A DNA stretch of 5,688 bases from Oscillospiraceae bacterium (lineage in GTDB: Bacteria; Bacillota; Clostridia; Oscillospirales; Acutalibacteraceae): contig CADBOL010000261.1 in NCBI GenBank assembly GCA_902796295.1, positions 1 through 5,688 on the forward strand, written 5' to 3'. This document shows, one piece after another, positions 1-5,688 of this stretch. A program made the translations under genes and the position numbers. Position 1 is the first letter of the stretch. Every line of letters begins with the position of its first letter. The notes beneath the pieces are model-generated. The model ran no database searches and had not been told where the DNA came from. It saw only the letters and a list, made by a program, of their open reading frames with translations.

Positions 1-532
1 TCATCAGGGCGTGGCCGCGAGAGTTGCCGCACACGAATATTCAAGTGTTGATGATATGCTCTCGCTCGCAGCCGAAAGAGGAGAGCCTCCGTTTCTGATA
101 ATATGCGATGAGATAGAGGATCCGCACAATCTCGGAGCAATTATCCGCTCTGCCGACGCCTGCGGAGCTCACGGCGTGATTATTCCGAAACGGCGCGGAG
201 TGTCGCTGACTTATGCTGTCGGCAAGGTTTCCGCCGGAGCCGTTGAGTATATGCCGGTCGCGAGAGTTCCCAATCTCGCGCAGACCATTGACGAGCTCAA
301 GGAAAAGGGCCTGTGGGTCTACGGCGCGGATATGGACGGCGAGAGATGGGATAAAGTGAAATATGACGGCGCGGTTGCCCTGGTCATAGGCAGTGAGGGC
401 AGGGGATTAAGCCGGCTTGTCAGAGAAAAATGCGATTTTATCGTTTCGCTGCCGATGAGAGGAAGAATCAATTCCCTGAACGCATCTGTTGCCGCAGGGA
501 TTCTTATGTATGAAATCATAAAATACAGGTGA
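1..532 (+). CDS. rlmB: 23S rRNA (guanosine-2'-O-)-methyltransferase RlmB, 5'-truncated by window edge
   Basis: SpoU/TrmH-family (SPOUT) enzyme that uses S-adenosylmethionine to methylate the 2'-hydroxyl of a guanosine in the peptidyl-transferase region of 23S rRNA (G2251 in E. coli). The frame is open from the left edge: the codons before the GTG at 11 read His-Gln-Gly and continue as HQGVAA, the usual RlmB linker after the N-terminal L30e-like RNA-binding domain. That GTG is therefore an internal Val codon, not a start. The 176 visible residues hold the whole catalytic domain. Motif 1 is DPHNLGAIIRSA (fragment residues 40-51, with Asn43 and Arg49). Motif 2 is IGSEGRGLS (129-137). Motif 3 is LPMRGRINSLNASVAAGI (150-167), which forms the SAM-binding trefoil knot. 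About 70-90 N-terminal residues should lie upstream. No motif residue is missing, so I expect an active enzyme. Another SpoU methyltransferase is possible, but HQG plus motif 3 favours RlmB. Confidence 0.93.
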   Translation, partial: HQGVAARVAAHEYSSVDDMLSLAAERGEPPFLIICDEIEDPHNLGAIIRSADACGAHGVIIPKRRGVSLTYAVGKVSAGAVEYMPVARVPNLAQTIDELKEKGLWVYGADMDGERWDKVKYDGAVALVIGSEGRGLSRLVREKCDFIVSLPMRGRINSLNASVAAGILMYEIIKYR

Positions 533-536
533 GGTG
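531..536 (+). promoter_or_regulatory. Ribosome binding site overlapping the rlmB stop; sets the start of the next gene
   Basis: GAGGTG lies 6 bases before the ATG at 543 and overlaps the TGA stop of rlmB (530-532). The GTG at 534, in frame with the downstream gene, forms part of this Shine-Dalgarno itself, so it is a poor start candidate. The overlap suggests that translation of the two genes is coupled and that they share a transcript. Confidence 0.7.
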
Positions 537-542
537 AAAGCA

Positions 543-3329
543 ATGAGTGATTTTTTGAATTCAGGTTCAAGAGACGACGAGCTTGAGCAGATTCTCAGGC
601 AGGTGCGCGCTGAGAAATCGGAAGGCATGCCGGATATTGAGCCGGAAAAAGAATGGTCAATGGCAGATATTGACCGCCTTATTGCCGAGGAGAGCGGCGA
701 AGAATATGTGCCGGAGGAGCCGAAAAAGGAATCGGCCTCAGACAGGCTTGAGAAAATGCTGGGATCGTCAGGCTATGATGACAGCATCTTCACAATCAGA
801 GAGGACTCGGGAGATTCCGGATATGATGCCGCAGATGATCTGACCGATATCTTCTCGGGCAGCGAAGTTGACGGGCAGGAGGTATTCTTTGAAGAGGACG
901 AGGTTATCGATGATTTCGATCCCGAACTTTTCAGCCTGGAAACCATAGTTATGCCCGATGCGGTGCCGGAGCCTGCGGAAATCAAATACAATAACAAACC
1001 CGAAAAAGAGGAGCCGCTTCCTCCGAGCTTTGTCATCGGCAAAAAGGACGATGACATTGAAGATATCTCCTCCACATCCGGGTCTCACATAGATTTCAGA
1101 AAGAAATTCTTTGAGAAGCTGAGGCCCGAAGATATAGAGCTCCCCGAAGAAGAGGAGAAGGAGCCGGAATACCCCTATGACAAATCGGGTATAGTTGTCA
1201 AAAAATACGGCAGCAAAGAGGGCGGAGACCTTGAGGCTATGCCGACGGTCATGACTGCCGAAGCCGCCTCCAAAAAATTCGAAGAGGAAAAAACAAAGAT
1301 TATTCCTCTGCCAGACAAGGATTCCGCAATCCGCGAAAAGGCCGAAAACAATGTTGACGGCCAGATAATCCTCACCGATTTTGTCGATATTCCCGAGGAG
1401 GCCGTTCCCGAGCAGTCAAGGGAAGACGATGTTGAGGAAAACCTCAGCCAGAAGAGAAAACAGAAGGCAAAATCCTTCAAGATAGATGATATTGACAGTG
1501 AATTCGGAGAGAGCTTCAATGAAATCTCAGAGGATCTGCCCCTCGAGGATGAAGCCGAAGCATTCACCGCCGATGAAAAGCCCTCCGCATCCCTTGTTGA
1601 CGAGGTGGGCGAATACAACGAACCTTCCGAGAAAAACAAGATTTACGCAAAGCTCCAGGAGCGTGTAAACAGAACTTTCAAAAGCATGATTATGACGGGC
1701 GCGGTTGAGGCAGTGCTTCTGTTCTTTGCCCTGATTACACCCATTGCAGATAATTTCTTTGAATCCGGCTTTTTCTCATCAAAGTCGGTTGTGCTGTGCG
1801 TGCTCAACGCTCTGCTTATAATTGCCGCGGTCATCCTTGATTCCGGCAGATTTTTCGATACATTCACACAGACCGTCAAAGGTAAAATCACGGGCAATTC
1901 GGCTACCGTCATTGCAGTTGTCATTGCCCTTATAGAGAATACCCTTGCCGCTGTTACACTCGATAAAGGTCCTCACCCCGTTTTCGGCGTGATCGCGGTA
2001 TTCGGTCTGCTACTTAACAAGATTACGGATGTCATTGACGCAAGGAGAATCCTCAACAACTTCTCTGTCTGCGCGTTTTCATATGAGCATAATATGTATG
2101 CAGTGCATCCGTTTGACAATGAGAGCGAAGTCTTTGAGCTCGGCAGGGGTCTGCTTATGGGCGACGCCAAGATTTACTATTCTTCAAGCATCGCTTTCCC
2201 GTCGGATTTCATCAAGAATTCCGAGAGTGAGCGCGATACGGAAAAGTATTCGAAATATATGCTCATAGGTTCAGTCGCCGCCTCGCTTATCGCGGGTGTT
2301 ATTGCGGGAATAGTCAAGAAAGATTTCATGTCATTCTTTGTCACATTCACCGCGGGCGTGTGCCTGAGCGCACCGATATTCGGCAAATTCATCCCCTCTT
2401 TCATCACCTTCATTTCAAACAGCCGTCTTAACAGAGACGGTGCGATGATAGCCGGCATAGACACGGCGGACACTGTCTCACAGGCAAACGCCGTGGTGCT
2501 CGATTCAGCCGATATATTTGACCGCGGCGCCTGCACAATGCACGGAATGAAAGATTTCAAGAGCATGCGCATTGATGTTGTATTACTCTACGCCGCCGCT
2601 ATGGTTATCAAATCGGGCGGACCTCTCAAGGATTGCTTTGAGCAGGTTGTCGACGGCAGGCAGGATCTTCTTCCCCCCGTCAGAGAGCTTGTTTATGAAG
2701 ACAAGATGGGTATTTCCGCGAGGATTTATGAGCAGAAGGTGCTCCTCGGAAACAGAAATATGCTCGTTCACCACAATATCAAGGCCCCGGATAAAGCGTT
2801 TGAAGATAAATACGCACACGACGGCAGAAAGATTATATACCTTGCCTGCAACGAGCAGCTTGCCGCGATGTTTGTGGTCAGCTACAGCGTTGACGACAAC
2901 ATCAAGAATTATCTCAGACAGCTTGAAAACAACGGCATTCAGATACTTGTACGCACAAACGATGTCAATGTTACCGAGGATCTTATCTCGGGCAGATTCG
3001 GTCTCAACCCCGATAACTTCAAGATTCTTTCATCGGTTGCCGGCAGACTTTACAAGCGCCGCAAGGATGCTGTCACAGACAGACTTCCGGCGGGAATCAT
3101 CCACGACGGCGAGGCATCGTCAATGCTCAAGGCAATAGCGACGGCCTGCTCAATGGCGTCAAAGAATAAATTCGGCCTGATAATGCAGCTTGCCGCCATG
3201 ATAGTCGGCATACTGCTCACGGTTGTCGCGGGAGTCGGCGCAAAGGGAATAACAACTCTTATCGCCGTGCTCATCATGCTGCTTGAGTCAGCGGGAATCG
3301 CCGGCACAATACTGCTCGGCAAAAAATAA
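543..3329 (+). CDS. Large acidic membrane protein with a degenerate P1B-type ATPase fold (putative pseudo-P-type ATPase)
   Basis: 928 residues from the ATG at 543; a GTG at 534 would add only three residues and lies inside the ribosome binding site. Residues 1 to about 375 are Glu/Asp-rich, have no membrane segment and look disordered. Likely helices follow at about 381-403, 415-432, 454-473, 479-498, 572-591, 595-621, 878-900 and 902-924. This 4+2+2 pattern with a large loop at 622-877 is that of metal-transporting P1B ATPases. The loop aligns by eye with their P and N domains: VVLDSADIF (651-659) for VVFDKTGTL, with Asp654 kept; SGGPL (691-695) for SEHPL; VLLGNRNML (733-741) for the LVGN stretch; RTND (804-807) for LTGD; HDGEAS (854-859) for GDGxND. 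The CPC site in helix 6 reads CLSAP (607-611), and the actuator loop (about 499-571) is short and has no TGES. ATP-driven transport therefore looks unlikely. A regulatory, scaffold or binding role is inference; the true function is unknown. It follows rlmB by 10 bp, probably in one operon. Confidence 0.85.
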   Translation: MSDFLNSGSRDDELEQILRQVRAEKSEGMPDIEPEKEWSMADIDRLIAEESGEEYVPEEPKKESASDRLEKMLGSSGYDDSIFTIREDSGDSGYDAADDLTDIFSGSEVDGQEVFFEEDEVIDDFDPELFSLETIVMPDAVPEPAEIKYNNKPEKEEPLPPSFVIGKKDDDIEDISSTSGSHIDFRKKFFEKLRPEDIELPEEEEKEPEYPYDKSGIVVKKYGSKEGGDLEAMPTVMTAEAASKKFEEEKTKIIPLPDKDSAIREKAENNVDGQIILTDFVDIPEEAVPEQSREDDVEENLSQKRKQKAKSFKIDDIDSEFGESFNEISEDLPLEDEAEAFTADEKPSASLVDEVGEYNEPSEKNKIYAKLQERVNRTFKSMIMTGAVEAVLLFFALITPIADNFFESGFFSSKSVVLCVLNALLIIAAVILDSGRFFDTFTQTVKGKITGNSATVIAVVIALIENTLAAVTLDKGPHPVFGVIAVFGLLLNKITDVIDARRILNNFSVCAFSYEHNMYAVHPFDNESEVFELGRGLLMGDAKIYYSSSIAFPSDFIKNSESERDTEKYSKYMLIGSVAASLIAGVIAGIVKKDFMSFFVTFTAGVCLSAPIFGKFIPSFITFISNSRLNRDGAMIAGIDTADTVSQANAVVLDSADIFDRGACTMHGMKDFKSMRIDVVLLYAAAMVIKSGGPLKDCFEQVVDGRQDLLPPVRELVYEDKMGISARIYEQKVLLGNRNMLVHHNIKAPDKAFEDKYAHDGRKIIYLACNEQLAAMFVVSYSVDDNIKNYLRQLENNGIQILVRTNDVNVTEDLISGRFGLNPDNFKILSSVAGRLYKRRKDAVTDRLPAGIIHDGEASSMLKAIATACSMASKNKFGLIMQLAAMIVGILLTVVAGVGAKGITTLIAVLIMLLESAGIAGTILLGKK

Positions 3330-3386
3330 GGCAATTTTGATTTTATATTACAAATATCTGACATCTGAAAGCGAGGAGGCATAATT
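3330..3386 (+). promoter_or_regulatory. AT-rich intergenic gap, possible promoter of the sugar operon
   Basis: This is the only gap of any size in the window (57 bp) and it separates two functionally unrelated gene groups, so a promoter is expected here or further upstream. It holds AT-rich sequence with TTGATT (3337-3342) and TATATT (3344-3349), but these are too close together to be one -35/-10 pair, and no well-spaced partner is convincing. A tandem 7-mer, ATCTGAC then ATCTGAA (3356-3369), precedes the ribosome binding site AGGAGG (3374-3379). I see no hairpin with a T-run, so no intrinsic terminator closes the upstream gene, and read-through is possible. Confidence 0.25.
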
Positions 3387-4478
3387 ATGGAAAAACTGAA
3401 GGTCGGCATCATAGGCTGCGGAGGAATTGCAAACGGAAAGCATCTGCCCGCTCTTTCAAGAAACAAAAATGTTGAGGTTGTCGCTTTCTGCGACATCATA
3501 AAAGAGAGAGCCGCGGAAGCTGCGGAAAAATACGGCACAGAGGACGCAAGAGTTTATGAGGATTACAAAGAGCTTCTTGCAAAAGAGACTGAGATAACCG
3601 CAATTCATGTCTGCACACCGAACCGCTCACATTCATTCATTACCATTGATTCGCTCGAAGCGGGCAAACACGTTCTTTGTGAAAAGCCCATGGCAAAGAC
3701 ATATGCCGAGGCAAAGGCGATGTATGAGGCGTCCGTGAGAACGGGCAAAAAGCTTTCAATCGGCTATCAGTCGCGCTGGAGAGGAGATTCACTCTATCTC
3801 AAGGCCTGCTGCGATAAAGGCGAGCTCGGTGATATCTATTACGCCAGAGCAATCGCGCTGCGCAGAAGAGCGGTGCCCACCTGGGGCGTTTTCCTCAATG
3901 AATATGAGCAGGGCGGCGGCCCGCTTATCGACATAGGCACTCACGCTCTCGACCTCACTCTCTGGATGATGAATAACTACAAGCCCAAAATGTGCGTGGG
4001 TGTAAAATACAAAAAACTCGGCGAGGCAAACGGAACGGGCAACGCCTGGGGCGACTGGGATCCCAAGCAGTATACGGTTGAGGATTCCGCCTTCGGTTTT
4101 GTCGTGATGGAAAACGGCGCAACAGTTAGCGTTGAGTCAAGCTGGGCACTGAATATTGCCGATCCTCACGAGGCGATAACTCTTCTCTGCGGAGACAAGG
4201 GCGGAGCCGATATGCTTGACGGCCTTCGTCTGAACTATATCAAGAATAACAGACAGGTTATTGAAAAGCCCAATTTTGATGCCGGCGGAGTTGCATTCTT
4301 TGACGGCGCTTCCGACAGGGCTGAAGACCTTGAAAATCTGGCTTTTTACGATGCAATCATCAATAATCACGAGCTCTCGACCAAACCCGAGCAGGCGATG
4401 GTGGTAACGCAGATACTCGAGGGTATCTATAAATCAGCCGAATCGGGCAAGCCCTACTACTTCAACGAAGAGGAATGA
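3387..4478 (+). CDS. Gfo/Idh/MocA family NAD(P)-dependent sugar/cyclitol dehydrogenase
   Basis: 363 residues, normal length for the family. Start is the ATG 7 bases after a perfect AGGAGG. The N-terminal Rossmann domain (about 1-125) has VGIIGCGGIA (6-15) as the dinucleotide loop and an Asp at 36 (FCDI) at the end of the second strand, which usually favours NAD over NADP. CEKPMA (98-103) carries the catalytic Lys100. The C-terminal alpha/beta domain has GGGPLIDIGTHALD (176-189), in which Asp182 and His186 are the family's usual catalytic residues. The family oxidises a hydroxyl of a sugar, glycoside or inositol to a ketone, or the reverse, in the cytoplasm. The stretch RRRAVPTWGVF (159-169) before the GGG motif and the Trp-rich insert near 220-225 should shape the substrate pocket. 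It is the first gene of a three-gene run with two TIM-barrel isomerase-like genes, a context resembling E. coli YcjS (a D-glucoside 3-dehydrogenase) with YcjR. Family assignment is firm; the substrate is unknown. Confidence 0.92.
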   Translation: MEKLKVGIIGCGGIANGKHLPALSRNKNVEVVAFCDIIKERAAEAAEKYGTEDARVYEDYKELLAKETEITAIHVCTPNRSHSFITIDSLEAGKHVLCEKPMAKTYAEAKAMYEASVRTGKKLSIGYQSRWRGDSLYLKACCDKGELGDIYYARAIALRRRAVPTWGVFLNEYEQGGGPLIDIGTHALDLTLWMMNNYKPKMCVGVKYKKLGEANGTGNAWGDWDPKQYTVEDSAFGFVVMENGATVSVESSWALNIADPHEAITLLCGDKGGADMLDGLRLNYIKNNRQVIEKPNFDAGGVAFFDGASDRAEDLENLAFYDAIINNHELSTKPEQAMVVTQILEGIYKSAESGKPYYFNEEE

Positions 4479-4482
4479 TAAA

Positions 4483-5220
4483 ATGAAAATTGCTGTTCAG
4501 ATGTATTCCGTAAGAGACGCGATAAGCGACAGCGAAAGCCTGCTTAAAGCCCTCGAAAAGGTTAAGGAAATCGGCTATGACGGCGTTGAATTCGCAGGAT
4601 ATTTCGATACTGATGCCGATACCATACGCGCGAAGCTCGATGAGCTGGGGCTTGTATGTGTCGGAGGACATATCGGACTCGATGATTTCAAGGCCGAAAA
4701 GCTTGAGGAGACCATAGAATTCCAGCATAAACTCGGCGTTAAGGCGGTAGGTGTCGGCGGAGCGCCGCATTCAACTCAGGAAGAGTGTGTCAAAACCGGT
4801 AAAATCCTCGGCAGAGCCCGCGATTACGCGATGGAAAAATACGGAATCACCACCTATTATCATAACCACACAGAGGAATTCAGGCCCATGCGCAACAAGA
4901 GACTGCCGATAGATGTCATCGGCAGCTACTGCAGCCTCGAGATAGACACTTACTGGAGCTTCTGCGCCGGCGTTGACAATTACAAATATCTGCTCGCGAA
5001 TATGGATAATATAGTTCATCTGCATGTGAAGGACGGTATCGACCGCCATCCGAAAGCTCTCGGCGAGGGAGACTGCGACCTTGTGGCCGTGGTCAGAGCC
5101 GCAAAAGCGATGGAGATGGAGTGGCTCATAGTCGAGAATGACGACCCCGAGCCCAACGGATTTGAAGACATTGCAAGAAGCCTTAAATATCTCAGGGAGC
5201 TTATTGACAGCGCCTGCTGA
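4483..5220 (+). CDS. Sugar phosphate isomerase/epimerase family protein (xylose isomerase-like TIM barrel)
   Basis: 245 residues, a compact single TIM barrel of the AP-endonuclease-2/xylose-isomerase-like superfamily. It opens with MKIAVQMYSVRD (1-12), typical first-strand sequence of this family. Further core strands are YDGVEFAGY (32-40), YYHNHTEEF (125-133), LEIDTYW (152-158), HLHVKDG (179-185) and LIVENDDP (215-222). Asp155, His181 and Glu218 are plausible ligands of a divalent metal, and His127/His129 sit at the barrel mouth; these assignments come from family pattern, not from a structure. Family members isomerise or epimerise sugars, keto-sugars or inosose derivatives. The start is the ATG 4 bp after the dehydrogenase stop; its ribosome binding site AGAGGA (4469-4474) lies inside the previous gene, so translation is probably coupled. 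It would most simply act on the keto product of that dehydrogenase. Endonuclease activity is unlikely given the length and neighbours. Confidence 0.88.
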   Translation: MKIAVQMYSVRDAISDSESLLKALEKVKEIGYDGVEFAGYFDTDADTIRAKLDELGLVCVGGHIGLDDFKAEKLEETIEFQHKLGVKAVGVGGAPHSTQEECVKTGKILGRARDYAMEKYGITTYYHNHTEEFRPMRNKRLPIDVIGSYCSLEIDTYWSFCAGVDNYKYLLANMDNIVHLHVKDGIDRHPKALGEGDCDLVAVVRAAKAMEMEWLIVENDDPEPNGFEDIARSLKYLRELIDSAC

Positions 5221-5234
5221 AAAGGAGAATTGAT

Positions 5235-5688
5235 ATGAAATTAGGAGTTTTTACCACTTTGCTTTCAAATATCCCGCTTGAGGATGCACTTAAATATTTC
5301 AAGTCACTCGGCATCGAGATGGTTGAGATAGGCTGCGGCGGATTCCCGGGCAATGCACACGCGAACCCGGAAGAGCTGCTTGCGGACGAGAGCAAGCTTC
5401 AGGCATTCAAAGACCTTATCAAAAAGTATGATATGCAGATCAGCGCTCTTTCCTGCCACGGAAACCCCGTTCATCCCGACAGGGCGCAGGCGCAGATGTT
5501 TGACAAGGCAATCAAAGACACCATTCTGCTTGCCGAAAAACTCGGAATCCATCAAATAAACACATTCTCCGGCTGCCCCGGTGACTGCGAGGAGTCAAAG
5601 CACCCGAACTGGGTTGTCTGCCCCTGGCCGGATGATTTCACCGAGATTCTCAAATGGCAGTGGGAAGAGAAACTCATTCCCTACTGGA
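5235..5688 (+). CDS. Sugar phosphate isomerase/epimerase family protein, second type, 3'-truncated by window edge
   Basis: The reading frame starts at the ATG 7 bases after AAAGGAG (5221-5227) and stays open to the right edge, giving 151 residues and no stop. It starts MKLGVFTTLLSNIPLEDALK (1-20), a TIM-barrel first strand and helix, then VEIGCGGFPGNAH (30-42), ISALSCHGNPVHP (69-81), INTFSGCPGDC (108-118) and HPNWVVCPWPDDF (123-135), ending at LIPYW. These His/Cys-rich loops mark a distinct subfamily of sugar phosphate isomerase/epimerases whose full length is, from memory, about 310-330 residues, so roughly half the gene is missing. It is clearly different from the preceding 245-residue protein and is not a tandem copy of it. 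The 14-bp gap and same strand place it in the same operon, probably a further step on the same keto-sugar or cyclitol. The metal-binding residues of the later strands lie outside the window, so activity cannot be judged. Confidence 0.88.
   Translation, partial: MKLGVFTTLLSNIPLEDALKYFKSLGIEMVEIGCGGFPGNAHANPEELLADESKLQAFKDLIKKYDMQISALSCHGNPVHPDRAQAQMFDKAIKDTILLAEKLGIHQINTFSGCPGDCEESKHPNWVVCPWPDDFTEILKWQWEEKLIPYW

Noticed and set aside
11..13. GTG at 11 as start of the methyltransferase
   Set aside because: The frame is open to the left edge and the preceding codons read HQG, which is conserved internal RlmB sequence; the full enzyme needs an N-terminal domain upstream.
534..542. GTG at 534 as start of the large membrane protein
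   Set aside because: It lies inside the GAGGTG ribosome binding site and has no Shine-Dalgarno of its own at proper spacing; the ATG at 543 does.
1175..1639. Antisense 154-residue open frame
   Set aside because: It is the complement of the Glu/Asp-rich tail, giving a Ser-rich product with no family features and no ribosome binding site context; a shadow of the sense gene.
2572..3138. 188-residue + strand frame inside the membrane protein gene
   Set aside because: It lies in an alternative frame of a continuous, domain-bearing gene; the translation is Ser/Arg/Thr-rich with no motif, and no frameshift is needed to explain the main gene.
543..3329. Functional copper or heavy-metal exporting ATPase
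   Set aside because: The fold matches, but DKTGT, TGES, CPC, the N-domain HP and GDGxND are all missing or altered, so calling it an active exporter would mislead.
3330..3386. Intrinsic terminator after the membrane protein gene
   Set aside because: No GC-rich inverted repeat followed by a T-run is present in the gap.
3050..3538. Antisense 162-residue open frame spanning the intergenic gap
   Set aside because: It overlaps the ends of two well-supported sense genes, is rich in Ser, Pro and Met, and shows no recognisable domain.
5353..5559. 68-residue + strand frame and the overlapping antisense 83-residue frame
   Set aside because: Both are out of frame with the TIM-barrel gene starting at 5235, which runs open to the edge and has clear family motifs.
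4483..5688. Tandem duplication of one isomerase gene
   Set aside because: The two TIM-barrel proteins differ in length class and loop motifs and share little beyond the fold-level opening MK-x-(A/G)-V, so they are different subfamilies.

Overview
The window looks like chromosomal DNA from a Gram-positive anaerobe of the class Clostridia, probably a gut-type Oscillospirales or Christensenellales relative. This is an inference from three things: strong AGGAGG/AAGGAG ribosome binding sites in front of nearly every gene, base composition near 50% GC by eye with frequent AGA (Arg) and CTC/CTT (Leu) codons, and the style of the proteins. All five genes lie on the + strand and about 97% of the window is coding. 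I see no RNA gene, mobile element, CRISPR array or long repeat.

Region 1 (1-3329) is a two-gene unit. It opens inside the 3' part of rlmB, the SpoU-family 23S rRNA 2'-O-methyltransferase. The rlmB stop codon overlaps the ribosome binding site of a 928-residue membrane protein that starts at 543. That protein has about 375 residues of acidic, probably disordered sequence. Its C-terminal 550 residues have the layout of a P1B-type (metal-transporting) P-type ATPase: four membrane helices, a short cytoplasmic loop, two helices, a large P/N-like loop, then two helices. Almost every catalytic signature is changed: DKTGT reads DSADI, SEHP reads SGGP, TGD reads TND, GDGxND reads HDGEAS, and neither TGES nor CPC is present. 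It appears to be a pseudo-P-type ATPase and is the most interesting item here.

Region 2 (3387 to the right edge) begins after a 57-bp AT-rich gap. It is a tight sugar-metabolism operon: a Gfo/Idh/MocA NAD(P)-dependent oxidoreductase, then two different sugar-phosphate isomerase/epimerase-like TIM-barrel proteins, separated by 4 and 14 bp. The last gene is cut by the window edge after 151 codons. By analogy with known dehydrogenase plus TIM-barrel pairs (for example E. coli YcjS/YcjR), the set could oxidise a sugar, glycoside or cyclitol to a keto intermediate that the TIM-barrel enzymes then epimerise, isomerise or cleave. The substrate cannot be read from the sequence.
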